Notes: generated by a model not told the origin, from the letters alone. Numbered from the stretch's first letter, positions 22,390 through 34,789 are shown. The stretch is 64,000 nucleotides of DNA from Prostheceraeus crozeri (GCA_907163375.1 CAJQUW010001841.1:45585-109584); one strand, 5' to 3'. Numbers and translations: made by a program.

Positions 22390-23200
22390 CATGGTAGCTG
22401 GAGTAACAAGAAAGTAGCCAAATACTTAAAAGAAAGCGAGCACTGTGAAATTAGTGCGATGAGTTATACATCCATTAAAAAGGTTGTTTTGCGAGCTCTA
22501 AAAAGAATTCGCACATCAGGGCCCGGTTGCATAAAACTACGAGTATTAACAGGGCCGTTAGTTTAACGGAGCTGTCAGAATACATCATAACAGGGCCGCT
22601 TGAATTGACAGTAGTTGCATATAATTAACAGGGCAGTTTGTTTATGCAACCGGGCCCAGGAGTCGCTGAATAAAGTCACCACCAGGCTGGTAAACTGCGC
22701 ACTGCGAGGTCCGGCGAAATGGTTGAAAACGTGGTGGCCGCTGTGAAAGACAAGAAAGGACAGTCTACTCTGTCAGTAGTGACATCAGTCTCTGGCACCT
22801 CTCAATCATCCGTGTACAGGACTCTTAAAGAAGCAGGACTGAGGACTTGTCATAGCCGAAAGACAAGTCGTGTTACTGAGCGACATCATGTGACTTGTGT
22901 GCGATTTGCAAGACATTTTCTTTGTCACTTCGGACGCAACTCCCTTAACCCATGTGGAGAGCGCTTGACTTGAGTTGTAATTACTGACTTTTCCAAGCCG
23001 CACCGAGCAACCAGCCCTCCAAACACAAAGAACGAGATTATTTGGTCGTCATCTCGTGAAGATGCGGAAGCGACTTGCGCATTAGTTGGAGTTGATAAGC
23101 TTTCGCGAGGCGTTATGCTGTGGGGAGCCATTTTCTGGAATGGTTTGATACTAGTGAATGGACCAATCTTTGTGGAAGAGTGGTTGGAGCAGCGCTTTCA
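22390..23200 (+). pseudogene. mariner-type transposase remnant, 5' part
   Basis: Upstream of a 139-bp MITE the frame reads GSWSNKKVAKYLKESEHCEI and VVLRALKRIRTSG (first DNA-binding region). Downstream it resumes with VENVVAAVKDKKGQSTLSVV, SGTSQSSVYRTLKEAGLR (second helix-turn-helix). The DDE region follows in shifted frames: IIWSSSREDAEATCALVGVD and GVMLWGAIFWNGLILVNGPI, then FVEEWLEQRF. At 23201 the gene is cut by a 2.9-kb DNA element; the remainder is at 26122-26525. Frameshifts near 22970 and 23000 add to the damage. Confidence 0.8.
22519..22657. mobile_element. 139-bp MITE with GGGCCCGGTTGCATAAA ends
   Basis: The termini GGGCCCGGTTGCATAAA and TTTATGCAACCGGGCCC are perfect inverted repeats of 16-17 bp. 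It interrupts the mariner-type transposase. AACAGGGCCG-like motifs repeat inside. The target duplication is too short to define. Confidence 0.85.
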
Positions 23201-26121
23201 AGCTACGTTCACACATGAGAGCTGAGAGCTGAGACTCAGGCAATCATCCAATCAAACGGCAAAATTACAGTTTCCTTCGTCGATTTCAAACGTCAATCAA
23301 AATTATGCTGCGACTAACTCCACGTAGTCTGAACAGTCCTGAGACATGCCTGAGACCCACTAACTTCATCCGTTGTCATTTGTGCGGGGCGACCAGGGAG
23401 AGGCTCACCACGTTTGTTGAGAGATAGTGTGAAAGGTCCTGAGATAAGCTTCTCTCAAGTTTCTGAGAGAAGCCTGTGAGACAAATTCCACGAGCCTTGT
23501 CTCAAGTGTGAACAACCCTGAGACCTTCAACTGAGACAACGTCCATGTCTCAGCAAAAGTTGTACGCGTTTCAACTTTTCTGAGACTTCCTTGTTATCAA
23601 TATCCAACTGGATTGTGTGTTCGACGCTCATTTATTTTATACACATATACGCGGAATAATATTTTGTGTTCATGTGTTTCTGTTGGTTGCACAAGTCAAT
23701 TCAGTCTAAACTAGTGATTCATTTGATGATATTTACGATATTTATGATACTTGGAAATATTTTCATGTTTTGCTTCTTTCAGAAATCTGAATTTACGATT
23801 AATCAGACAGAAACATAATGATGCACGTACAGGCTACTTTGACTTGATTGATGAAATTAGTTTTGAGCTATATCATGATGGCCATGTTTTTTGTTACAAA
23901 AAGCGGGACACTAAATAGTCAGTAGCAGAAAAAACATGAAAAACAGCGGACTTGCATCTACGTGGTCGTAAAGATACGCAATAGTCAACTTAATGTCAAT
24001 GCGCTGAATCACGATGCGCATGAAATTTCTGTGGCAGCAAGCAGGAATCTTTTCATCAGGATTTCTTTGGTTAGTTCATTCCCACATGCATACCGAATGA
24101 AACCAGTGTTGTCAATTCAATTTTTCAAGAAACTCATTTAACCGAGTTTGCCGGAAATTAACCAATTTAAGTTAAATTCGGTATGCTGAGTTTTATAACT
24201 CAGTAAAATATTCCAGCAATACTCGGCTAAATCAGTTACAAAGGAAAAATACTGCAGAGGGCCGAAACTCAAGATTGGGCAAAAACTTGTATTGGGCACA
24301 CCCTAAACTTTTCTAAAAGTAAAAATTCCTATTGGATCCATGAGAAGTGTGATATTAGTGTGAAACGATTTTTTATTGCAATAACTTTAATTAATAGCCT
24401 ATGTATGTAGGTATCACGTTATATATTTAACCTACACTGATATACTGACTAATTGAAGAATTTTGATTTAATTATGATTGAATTGCACATTGCTCATAAC
24501 AGAGCAATTGTTTTCATTTTATCAATCAGAAATATAAAGAGACCTGATAAATGGCAGCTGTATAGTCAGTGCATGGTTAAACATGTTTAGAATGCGAAAT
24601 TGGAATTAATTCATTTTTGGATAAATTTCGGCTATTGCAGAAAGTTTAAGGGTGTGAAGATAACTGCGGAGATATCCATGTAAAATACATGAAATATGTA
24701 AAAATTTAATGTGCAGCAAAATGCATGTAAGCATGCAGCAAATGCAATATATACGAACTTTCAATGCGCTACATTGTCAAACCCAAAGGTATATTTTATA
24801 AGCGCTTCAGTCGAGAGCTTTTTCATCAAAGTTTGAAGGAAGAGGATGAGTCATTTCACCATCTAGGTACATGGCCCCAAGTAGAAAATTAAAAGCATGA
24901 GATTGATTAAGTTCATGAGAGAAACGTTTATATATTTGCAAAGTAAATGGAAATCATATAAATCTCAGGCACATACAAAGACAAATATAGAGAGCACTAT
25001 ACGACAAAGACATTTCAAAATTAGTACAATTAGCACTGGTGCACGGAAGCAGTCTAGCAAAAATTAAATGTTGTCCAAGTGTAAGATGAAGTGCAATGAT
25101 CAGGAAATGTTGAAACATGAGTGTCAAGTCAGTCAGTACAAGCGTTATTAACAATTATTGCTGGAGCCGGGAAGAACGAATTCCTTCTCCTGGTAGCTTT
25201 ACAAGGTGGTAAAACTATACCTCTCCTCAACATGGAGAGGTTGAAAGAGGTTGTTAGAAAGTAATATGACAGAGCTGATCTGAATTCGCCCGAGAGAGGG
25301 AAGTTAGAAGAACTTCTAGACTATGTAAATTTAGGCTATTTTTGTGGTAGGCTATCTACTATTGATGAACATTTTGAAGGAGGCATAGAGCTTAGGGAAA
25401 AAATACTAGTACCTCATACCATAGACCATCTCGATGGTTTTGCTTTTGATAAATTTGATAAATGTTTGTGAAGATTTTTTTGCTGCGTGTTTTCAGAAGT
25501 CTTCGTTTGCTTGATTTTATTTTCAGTGCTTTGAAAACAGGCCGATTGGCCCAGCAGGCTTGTACTGAAATAACTTGACGAAAAGGACCAATATAAATGA
25601 ATAGGCCTTCAAAAATGATTTGAGATTTAAGTTCAAAGGAAATCAATTAAGTAAAAATTATCAAAATTACTCATTATGTTAAAATAGCAATGCATTAAAC
25701 AACCTTCGTAAACGAGTTGATGACCTGTTTACGTGGAATATTTTACGAATACCTATAGGCTTTCAGCGGCTTGCCTACGTCTATTCTTCATGACGATTTA
25801 TGACAAAGTGAATCATGAGTCTCAGCAAGCTCTCACATAGTCTGAACGGAACCTGAGAGTTAGCGCAACAAAAAGGTATAAATAGAAACATTTTTCAATT
25901 TATCTGCGACCTGATGTCGATAGTATGAACAGGTCTGAGACCTAGGTCTCAACAGATCTCAGCGAGTCTCAGCGTCGATAGTTCAGTGAAGGAGAGGCTC
26001 AGGAAAATGAGGGGCAGCTTTTTTCCTGAGATCTGTCTCTCAAGTGTTAACGGGTTGGTCTCAGTCTCAGGTTTGATTTGAGGTCGACTCTCAGGTTCTT
26101 CTGTCATGTGTGAACGTAGCT
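23201..26121. mobile_element. 2.9-kb DNA element with dense CTGAGAC subterminal repeats
   Basis: Termini AGCTACGTTCACACATGA and its exact inverse (ending 26121), flanked by TCA on both sides (23198-23200, 26122-26124). Within about 400 bp of each end there are many copies of CTGAGAC/GTCTCAG or near matches (for example 23225-23240, 23335-23360, 23505-23590; 25815-25830, 25930-25980, 26055-26100). The middle has no recognised transposase, so the copy is non-autonomous. The 3-bp duplication would suit PIF/Harbinger or related groups; the family is not established. Confidence 0.8.
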
Positions 26122-26525
26122 TCACTTCCGAAGGGGTGAACGCAGAACAATGACTGTAGCTCGATACGCAATTCTTCTGCGTGAAGTAAATTGTCCGGCG
26201 GTAGCGCGCCGGTATCCCCATGGAAATTGCATTTTGGCAAGATGATGGTGCCTCAATCCACCGAACAAGGGAAGTACTCGAGGAACTTGATCTACTATTT
26301 GGGGATCGAATTCCTATCGACATTCAGTCCGCGAAGTTTGATGACTGCTGGCCTATCGAAAATGTTTGGGGAATTATCAAAGAGAGACTGTGTCACCGAG
26401 AATTCAATGAAGGTAGAGATCCAAAGCATTTGGCGAAGTGTGAGTCGACGGACATGCCGATCCCTTATTTCAAGCACCTGCAAAAGATGCAGAAAAATTA
26501 TAGCGAGGAATGGAGGTCGCATTAA
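26122..26525 (+). pseudogene. mariner-type transposase remnant, 3' part
   Basis: Continuation of the transposase after the 2.9-kb insertion. The open frame from 26220 reads IAFWQDDGASIHRTREVLEE, then DIQSAKFDDCWPIENVWGII. The second catalytic Asp (WQDDG) and the Glu of PIEN are 37 residues apart, giving DD37E-type spacing. The end (EEWRSH) is followed by AT-rich sequence; no right terminal repeat was found. Confidence 0.85.
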
Positions 26526-26705
26526 TCGTGATGACTATAGGTGCAACGTTTGATTTACTTTCTTCGACTCAACGTGCCCTTAATTTTATAGTTGATGAAA
26601 ATAGTACTTTTTTGGTCGCGTTCATATTTTAATAGATAATCCATACGGTTGATAAAACATTTTTGAGATGTAATTTTGGAAAGAAATAAAAGCGAAAATT
26701 TTCCC

Positions 26706-27330
26706 AACGTTTCGCTCATAGTCTATTGAGCATTCTCAAGGGTACACAGATAAAAATTAACGACTGGATACATACATGAACTGACTACAAAATTTGAAAA
26801 TCATAGAGTGGAAACTAGGCTAAAGGGACTAAAGTAAATCTTACATTTGCATAGATAACTTATATGTAAAAAATAAGACATCTCATAAATTGTGCTACAT
26901 AGACTTAGAAAAAGAAAAAGCAAACTAATTATCAGGCAACCGAGGTTTCACAGAACCCTTCTGTCCATTCAGATTAGGATGAAGTTTCTGAATAAATAGC
27001 ATTTCATAGATTCTTAGATCGTCTTTCTTACATTTCTTTAAGATCTTAAAACTCTCCATAGAACTACTTGGTCACAGCTAGATTGTAGGCGATGCTCACT
27101 TATTACAGAGTGCTGATGTTCTTCACCTCTTTGGAACAGGTGTCGCGACGTGAATCCCACTTAGCTCGCATCAAACGAGCCACATTTATATTGATAGACA
27201 CGTTGCTACTCTTCACAAGGAGGGGCTTCTCTACTGGGTTTGTAACCATCGATGCGATCTTGCGACTGGTTAATATTGGTTTGATTACAAGACCGATTTG
27301 CACATTGATGTTGTGAAGTTGTCGTCGTAC
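26706..27330 (-). pseudogene. Penelope-like GIY-YIG endonuclease remnant with tail hairpin
   Basis: On the minus strand one frame reads YKCGSFDAS*VGFTSRHLFQ (a stop replaces the Tyr of the YIG-like strand), then EEHQHSVISEH. After a frameshift it continues FKILKKCKKDDLRIYEMLF and IQKLHPNLNGQKGS, the typical GIY-YIG C-terminus with the catalytic Glu (IYEML). About 200 bp further downstream is the tail hairpin (26706-26741 minus: TTGAGAAT, stem GCTC/GAGC, GAAACGTT). The reverse transcriptase is missing. One stop and at least one frameshift make it dead. Confidence 0.75.
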
Positions 27331-27391
27331 AAAAGTAGTAGAAAATTTTACCGTTCAAAGATGAGCGTTCTACAACTTTTGTACTACGACA
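27320..27391. repeat. Short inverted repeat
   Basis: TGTCGTCGTACAAAAGTAGT pairs with ACAACTTTTGTACTACGACA with two mismatches and a loop of about 24 bp. It lies at the upstream edge of the GIY-YIG relic. Confidence 0.6.
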
Positions 27392-27419
27392 AGAAGGTCT
27401 TGACAGAAAGAAGGTTAAT

Positions 27420-28439
27420 TATATGCTCGTCGGTGTATACAAGAAAGTGTATAATTTATCATTGAAAATCATAAATTCAGATTAAAATAAATTTCTGTGA
27501 ATTAAAATTTCAAGTTTTTAAAAACAAACGAAGACAGAGAGATCTATCGATGACCTATGTTGCAATGTCCTAGTCTGAAATCTTCAAGTGCTGTTATCTG
27601 CATTGTTTCTGGAATTTTTCAATTGTCTTGTATCGCTCCTCCATTCAGCCTCCTCTGACTGCAATAATAATCTCTTTCAACTGTTAGCTCACCGTTGCAT
27701 TTCGCAGCTGCTTTGTAGTTTCTAACGTAAATGTTTAGGATTTCCACTTTTGCTAATAATTAATTAGACTCAGAATGTCGTTCGTCATACATCGGTGTTT
27801 CTTTTCTTTCTTTTCCTAGAGATTTTTCTGTTGACGTTGAGAGTAGAGCTTCAACCTGGACGACCTCAATACTTTCATCTAGGTTCGACCTCGATTTCAA
27901 TGTGATCATAAAGTTATCAAAAATTATTATTTGAATTCCAGCTGTTACTATACAATTAGCATGAAACTATGAACCATTCGTTTTTGTCCAGTATTTGTGC
28001 TGATAATTAAACTTTAATTTGTGAACACCATTGAATCTAGAGAGTAAGTTTCTTTAAAATGAGATTGTAACTCCTGTGATGATATTCAATACTCGTCTTT
28101 TTGTATGATTGGCATCAGTAAATTAACCATGATTTTAACACTTGCCTAGGATGCGACGGAAGGGTATTACGCTTCATACCCGTGAGTTGGCATATTCGGT
28201 AGTGTGGAATCTATACATCCCTCGGCCAATTGTATAATTAAGGCAGCTAAATTCAACATGAAGAGTTGCAACAATGGAAAATAGTACGGCCTGCTTTTTT
28301 GCAATGAAATTATATTGATCGATGGAATAACATGAAGCAACATAACAACATATTAAGTAATAACACAAAAAAATTGAAGATGTGAGAAAAAGTACCTAGA
28401 TGTTAAAAGAAACTTAAAAAAGTCAGCTCGCTCACATTC
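27420..28439. other. No gene recognised
   Basis: AT-rich intronic sequence; no supported feature. Confidence 0.5.
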
Positions 28440-28890
28440 CAGTGCCAATGGCTGTCCCATCAGAGAAACTAAGACAATCGATACGACGGCGAGGTCTGAT
28501 GAGCCTCAGATTGACAGCTCGGAAAATCGCAGACTGGGTTTGAAACCTTATCCAGGACATTGTCATATAGTGTGGTTTGTCCCATTTGTTGGCTAATCGA
28601 CAAGCCGATCCCTTCTGATAAACGACATACTCTCTTTGGAGTGTGTAGTACTCCGTCCGTAGAACATATCAACGGAGTGAATGAACCACGAGCTCTTTAG
28701 CGGTTTTACAATATTTGAACTCTTCATACCTGCGGCACGATTGGAAATGGTCTCCCATGATAAGCTCGCTTTTACATAACTGGGTGCGTCGGCATCAATG
28801 ATGGGGTTATCAAAAAACGCCTCCCGGTTACCTTCCCAGACTCCTCTCGGACTGTTAGATGCAGTCAAACACGGTCTCCTTTATTTTGTG
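28440..28890 (-). pseudogene. Unidentified decayed coding remnant
   Basis: More GC-rich than its surroundings. Overlapping minus-strand frames of 67 and 91 codons read as one damaged protein (KSSWFIHSVDMFYGR, SFIRRDRLVD, VLHTPKRVCRLSEGIG, SQQMGQTTLYDNVLD). The continuity across frames suggests a former TE protein with frameshifts. I cannot name the family. Confidence 0.35.
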
Positions 28891-29522
28891 CGGTAGTTGC
28901 TAGACATGGGCGAGACTCGAGAAATCTGATTTCTTGTCTCGATCGAGAATTTCACATTCTGGTCTCGTCTCGGTTGGTTTCTTGAAAATTTCTCGATATT
29001 TTTATATTGAAGTTTAAATGAACGTAGAACTGTCCAAATTGCACCTGTGAGTAAGTGACCCATTTCGTAGTCAGAATTACTTTTGTGGCATGCTTATTTA
29101 TGAAAATGTTTCGCCTACTTGAATAATCTAAAAAAATTAAAACATAGAGCTCTCGATGACAATATTGGCGCATATCGTTTTCATATTCTGACCTGACCCT
29201 TTCTTATTATTGCATGAAAACTAAATATTACTTCTAGGTCTGATACTATTATAAGCCTCGCGAATCAAGTACTAGTCAACCGTTATAATATGTTCCATTA
29301 TTTTAAGTCATCAAATAGCGTCAAAATATTTAGCAGACTTGTCGACCCAATTTAAAGAGACACTAATTTTTTTAAATGCATTAGTGCAGACTGCAGGAAT
29401 ATTTTACAAGTACGATAATGTGAGGAAAACAATGAACTTCAATTATCTATGGACCCAGTTAATTTTGATATGAAACACAATCCTTATCGGAATGTCATCT
29501 AAGAACTCTATTCTAAAAATCA

Positions 29523-29849
29523 CTAGAGCCTGTCCTTTAAAAGCATCAGTTTCTTCACGTTTGACTCGCTCAAGCGTCCCCTCCGTTTTGTAAGAAATCC
29601 TGAGCTAATAGAAAAGCCACTTTCTGATGGAACCGAAGTCGCAGGTGTGATCAGCCAAATCATCGCTAGTCTTGACAGGACTGGACATTCCGTTTCTAAA
29701 AAGCTCCAAAACATAATGTCGCTGGAATGGGAACCATCACATTTTGATTTGACTGCGGTTTCAGATATCTTCATTTCATCATCAGCTGTTTTTGCGTGAG
29801 GTAGTTCGAAGCCGCATGCATCCAAAAATGTCTGAAAAGAGAATCGCAT
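29523..29849 (-). pseudogene. hAT transposase C-terminal dimerisation domain
   Basis: The frame contains FWSFLETECPVLSRLAM, then PATSVPSESGFSISSG and TKRRGRLSESNVKKLMLLK. This is the conserved hAT C-terminal region (A-T-S-V-P-S-E-R..F..aG and R..L....v..L). Ser replaces the usual Arg after PSE. It is separated from the upstream core by about 780 bp without a clear frame, either an intron or decay. Confidence 0.88.
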
Positions 29850-30631
29850 GAAACATTTTTTCGATGTATTCTATCATTGTTTTCAATGAATAGACTCAAG
29901 CCTACATAAATCATTTCACAACTATATTGATGTTATTCTGGCTAGTCAGGTTAGGAGTTCTCCATTTGTAAATTGAACTTAGAGCAATGGAGGTGAGATG
30001 TTTTTAGTGTATTCATAAGTAATCCACATATACGTATATTCATGTTCATTTAATCTTCATATCTAAAGCATTCATATGTGTCACATAAGGTTTTTATTTA
30101 TCGCACACCAAATCAAATTATGTATACTTAACTGACTCATCAAATTCACGTACACTATCAGATTAAGGTATTCTTTCTGCAAGGTATTATTGGTGTGCGT
30201 TGCAATAAAATAAATCGTCAATGCGAGAATTGTGAAATATCATAAATATAGAATATTAGTTTTCCCTTCGAGTGACTTTTGCAGAGGAGAGGAACTCAAT
30301 ATTTATTTTTTCTAAAATAAAAAGTTGTCATTTCAATTAAAAGTGACGAACATCGTCAATGACAACTCCTTCAATATCTAAATATTATGAATGCAGATGA
30401 TTAATATTGAAAATCAGTTAAATATAAATATTCTTCGTATGAGTTCATCAAGTGCGTCATTTTGAAGATAATTAACTGTTGACCATTGGAACAATGTTAA
30501 TTTACTCGTGGTCTTTTGAAATGTCACTCATATCACTGATAAGTGTCAAACTTTCTAAGAAAAACATTGCCGTTCATTTGCTGCGAGATGTTAATTAACC
30601 CTTACCATGAAAAAAAGTATCGTGTTTGATA

Positions 30632-31275
30632 TTACTTGCAACTCACCTGTAAAGTTTTGTTATTTGCATCGGGCATCATCTCATTTCCTTTGTTAGCAGA
30701 CGTACTTGGTGCATGCGTAATTATATCAGATATATTGACTTTTTGAACGAGAACTTCCCTTTCTATTTCTGCTCGCATAGTTGCTAATTCATCTTCTGTC
30801 AAAGTTCCATGGTATGTTGGCGATAAGAACGCAGACCAGTAATATGGCTTCTTGATATCCTTTTGTAGATCATTATTATCGTAAAAGTAATGAGCTATTC
30901 GTGTTGTCAGTCGTTTTTTGATATCTGCAATAATCCGAATATCACTTTGACTAACGGCCAATTTTCCACAAAGTCCTTTAACAATTGTAAGAGCGATTGG
31001 AAGTGTAGGAAACTTTGAGCCTGACACCATTTGTGTAGCAGCATCAAATGGATAAAGAATATCAATCAAACTTTTCAATGACTCAATTTCAGATATTGTG
31101 AGAATGAACTCAGAAAATTTAGATTTCAACGTCAACTCGCACTGATCATTCAGGAAATCCGTTATGACTCTTCTGACTTCGAAGTTCGTATTGATCATGG
31201 CGTAAGTACTATTCCATCGAGTTCTGCAGTCAATCTGTGGAATTCCAAAATCATTGTCATAGCGCTCACTACTGT
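30632..31275 (-). pseudogene. hAT transposase central region
   Basis: An open frame beginning upstream of the first Met with FGIPQIDCRTRWNSTYAMI, the canonical hAT 'D..TRWNSTY' block, followed by ESLKSLIDILYPFDAATQMV and KFPTLPIALTIVKGL. It continues to PYYWSAFLSPTYHGTLTEDE. A possible splice acceptor (TTAATACAG) stands at its upstream edge near 31276. Later residues show no catalytic Glu context I can place. Confidence 0.85.
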
Positions 31276-31950
31276 ATTAATCAATTATTAGTAGGCCAAG
31301 CGGAACTAGAAATGTCTGATGAGTGACTATTAGACAAATTATTTTAGTAAATGAGCAATGCCACGGAAAAACGACATGGAGGATGCCAATTAAATTTACT
31401 AGTAGAAAAACAAAAAAATGCCGTGATTTCTGATGGTTTGGGATATCCTTCCAATATAACATAAGTCACTGGAAGAAAATAGGGTGTTAGGAATTGTCCA
31501 TTTACGAATATCATAGCACTCTTAAAGTTACTTGCAGGAGTTATCGCAAATAAAGTATGAGACTTATGTCCTAATGACCAACGATCGTGACCCATAACAA
31601 TTATGGTAACCCAAATGACCGAATGAACAACGATCTTTACCCATGAACCCGATGAACAAAGATTGTGATCTACGTGACCTAACAAGTAATGGTATGAACT
31701 TCAACTAATATATCCTTTGATAGAAGAGCCTATTAATCTGTCTAGACTCTAGAGCCTACAGCTTATTAATGCTGTGATGATAATAGGCTCTACATCTACA
31801 TATTGCTTCATGTACTTGCAGTATTTTAGAAAGTTTGTGGCAATAGAGGTAAATGTACATACATACATGTATGAAATATTACTCACTATTGCGTGCAACT
31901 ACGAGTACTTGTCAGATGATTTAATAAATATGTAGTTTAAAAGCTCACCT

Positions 31951-32153
31951 GATTTATTTACTAAATTTAAGTGCAGCTTCATGTGCCTTCTTAATCCACT
32001 CGTATTGCCATTAGTACATTTGATTACTTTGCTGCATTTTTTGCACTTAGCTGTTGCTGCGCCTTTTTGTCTTACAAAAGAATCCGATAGCGTCAGCTTG
32101 GCTCTAGTCTGCTCAATAAATTCGATATCACCACTGTCAGAGGAATCCGTCAT
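31951..32153 (-). pseudogene. BED zinc finger exon of hAT transposase
   Basis: MTDSSDSGDIEFIEQTRAKL, then CKKCSKVIKCTNGNTSGLRR and HMKLH: CxxC...HxxxH spacing of a BED finger with the GNTS.L..H signature. The reading matches up to NLVNKSG, where GTGAGC offers a splice donor. The region between this exon and the TRWNST core (31280-31950) holds no recognisable hAT sequence. Confidence 0.8.
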
Positions 32154-32835
32154 GCTTTTCCGTGAGATAGTCTAGTGAGATCTTCACTATTAGTAGATAG
32201 AATGGGATTGATGAATTGAATGGGAATGTCACCGTCTCACTGGAGTTAATCGGAGTTTGTGGGACGGAGAGTATTGTAGGATCAATGAATGCGTCTGACG
32301 CTGTTTTGCTCCGCCGCTGTGCGCTGTGGTTCGACTACGGCTAGCATCCCTTTATTAAGTAACGATGTGTCGCTTTTGTTAAACCTCTCTGACCATGAAT
32401 GAGGTTCACTGACTCGATGTAAAAAAGGATTGACATCGAAGTGATGTCAACGAGGGAAGTCAATGACAGTGTACTCAATCATGGAAAAAGCGGAATTTGA
32501 TAGCCTAGTTAATTCAGGTCACTCACCAGATTTTGGAAATGCTGATGCTGTTCATTGCTATCACCGAGTGATTAAAACCATGTCAGAGCTTTCACAGAAG
32601 TAACACCTGTTGAAAATGTACTTTGTAAGAATTCGAGAAATCTCGAGGTATTTCTCGAAAAGTTCGAGAAATCAGAAACTCATTCTTGTCTCGATTTCTC
32701 GATTCTCGCCCATGTATAATAGTTACCAGATTTCAACCACTTCTCTTGTGATCTATGTCTTCATTTTTTGGAATGTCCATCAGTTATCACAGTAAGAACA
32801 GAACGACTGTTGAAAGCATGTATTTTCTTTTTCAG

Positions 32836-32903
32836 AAAAAAATACACTTTTCTTTCATAGTTTGAGCATCTCGAAGCAAGACTCGGACACGGAGCTGAAC
32901 AAA
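32836..32903 (+). CDS. ITPK1: ITPK1 coding exon C
   Basis: A 68-nt exon between acceptor TTTTCTTTTTCAG and donor AAA|GTAAGTG. Joined to exon B (…AGxA plus AA) it encodes KKNTLFFHSLSISKQDSDTE and LNK, matching the human segment 'ESIFFNSHNVSKPESSS..LTELDK'. It enters in phase 1 and leaves in phase 0, exactly as exons B and D require. This segment links the ATP-grasp core strands; the FF.S...SK pattern is the conserved part. Confidence 0.9.
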
Positions 32904-33524
32904 GTAAGTGTGACTGTTATTATTAATATTAGTAAGTACGACTAAATGCTAACGAAAGTATTACTACTTCAATAAAGGGTCCCACTTATTCGTTTGGCAT
33001 TGGTCACTGGAATGCCTAATTGACATTAAATTGCTACTAAATCAGGCTTTCAAGTGTACCTACTTTTCCTACTTTATCATACTTTTTCCGTTTTTTTCCT
33101 ACTTTTACCTAAGACAATATATCTTTGTTTTGCTGAGTGAATATTGTTCAACAGTATCACATGGAAAGATTTTTTTCACACTAATCAATATTTGTGTGGC
33201 ATCACGTGTCTCGTTGCAAAGCTTCGGCGATGACTCTGATAATAAATGAGTAATAATGGGATGAACTGTGATTGGATGAGTACTTTTGATGATGGAGAGG
33301 CGTTTAATGGTTTCGATACTTTGCATTTTCGTTTTAATATCTTTTAGCTTTCTAAAGTTTCTTCGTCTAACTCATTATAGTCATCAAAATTGCTACTAAT
33401 TATAGAGTATCCAAAATGCACCAATAATCACTCAGCAAAACAAAGATATATTGCCCTCTTTCGGATGACTTGGGTCCCCACTTTCAACGAGAGTTGTGCG
33501 AAGATATCCGCGAACCTGGAGCTG

Positions 33525-33860
33525 CATTCACATTAATGTTTGACTGAACAGAAAAATTCGCAAAACGGAAACAATGTGACTTGCTTGTTAGATATTGGTC
33601 TGAAAAAACGGATCAAGTTCAGGTTCGTTTTTTTGAAGGCGTTGATGTTTGACCATGCCAAAGGTGATCAGGTTTCTTAAGCCCTTATCGAGACTTCGAG
33701 TGAAGAAGGACTCGAAATGCATCCAAGCAGCTCATCAGTTTAGGATCAGATGATCCAAACGCCAGCAAATCAATTTGGAACAAGGTCAACGAGCACAAGA
33801 AAGTGCAAGTACTGTGTAAAAACTGTAGAGAAGCGATGGATGCTGGAAGCGTTGGAGAAC
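33525..33860 (+). pseudogene. hAT-like (ZMYM/KIAA1586-type) transposase remnant
   Basis: Plus-strand reading: AFTLMFD*TEKFAKRKQCDL, LVRYWSEKTDQVQVRFFEG, then HAKGDQV and SLGSDDPNASKSIWNKVNEH. This follows the 'FTLMFDETT....QLDLHIRYW' and 'LGSDGPNVNK.IW' blocks of domesticated and mobile ZMYM-related transposases. One internal stop and at least two frameshifts. Frames continuing to 34130 are not recognised. Confidence 0.7.
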
Positions 33861-34789
33861 AGAAAAATAACGCTGTATAACATAGAAGCCGATGTTGTTG
33901 CGTACAGGCTTAGGCGCAAAGCGATCTGCGTTCATCAGAGAATCTGTATAAAGAAGCAGAAAAACCCCTGCATGAAGCCATCAAATGGAATGACTTTTCG
34001 GAGGTTTGTGTTGTTCAGGGACTGATGGAAGTAGCTAAGAGGAAAATGTCATCAGATCGGTAGACATTGCAGAAAGACATGAAAAGATGCAAGAAATTAA
34101 GGCGAAGCCACGATTTGCAAGTGGCTGAAGAATAATAGTTGAATAGTTAGAAGCTACAAAGTTTAGAGGGTGAAAAAGTACGATCCTAGCATCTCGACAC
34201 AGCCGATGGATGATGTCACTAGCTTTATGATGGCCTGTGAATTTGATCGTAGTAGTGGTAAAGATAATCTGCCGATAAAATATTTCCTTTCGAAAGAATG
34301 TAGCTTTTCATCTTGTGACTTATGAATATCTATTGTAGTGAGTGCTATACGGTATTATGATGCCGTCCCAGAGCAGGCAACAAGCGTCAAAAATGTCATG
34401 ATTGAGGTCTCTTGAAGTTGACATTCTGTGCGTTTCCATAGAAGATATTTTCCGAAACGATTTCTTGTGTTATATGATGACTTTGGTTGCAGCTTAATTG
34501 GCAGACGTTGTCAAAAGGCATTTTTTGCATCGATGAGGATCAGTGCAGAATTTTCACCGTAGAGGGCATACCAAAGAGGGCAGTCTGAATCAGATGTCCC
34601 TGTTCAGTTGAAATGAACTAACGAATCGATTATTTTATCGCCCAAAACTTAGCATTTCCAATAATTCTTAGTAGCGCATCATCTCACTATTCCCGACTTG
34701 TTCGTAAAGGATGAACTTTTCTCATGGTTGCAATGATATTTCTGAGTTCTTCAAAATCAGACTGACCACCAAATCATACTTCTTGCAAC

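Larger units (their letters stand above)
28905..32714 (-). mobile_element. hAT DNA transposon with BED-finger transposase
   Basis: The ends CATGGGCGAGACTCGAGAAA (28905) and the inverse of CATGGGCGAGAATCGAGAAA (ending 32714) form TIRs rich in TCGAGAAATC. Inside, all on the minus strand, are a BED finger (32153-31951), the RTRWNSTY core (31275-30632) and the hAT dimerisation domain (29849-29523). An 8-bp target duplication is not convincing, suggesting age. The ITPK1 exon C acceptor lies only about 120 bp downstream. Confidence 0.8.

Noticed and set aside
31560-31690. AACGATC..ACCC direct repeats as a possible CRISPR or satellite
   Set aside because: Only three imperfect copies at unequal spacing.
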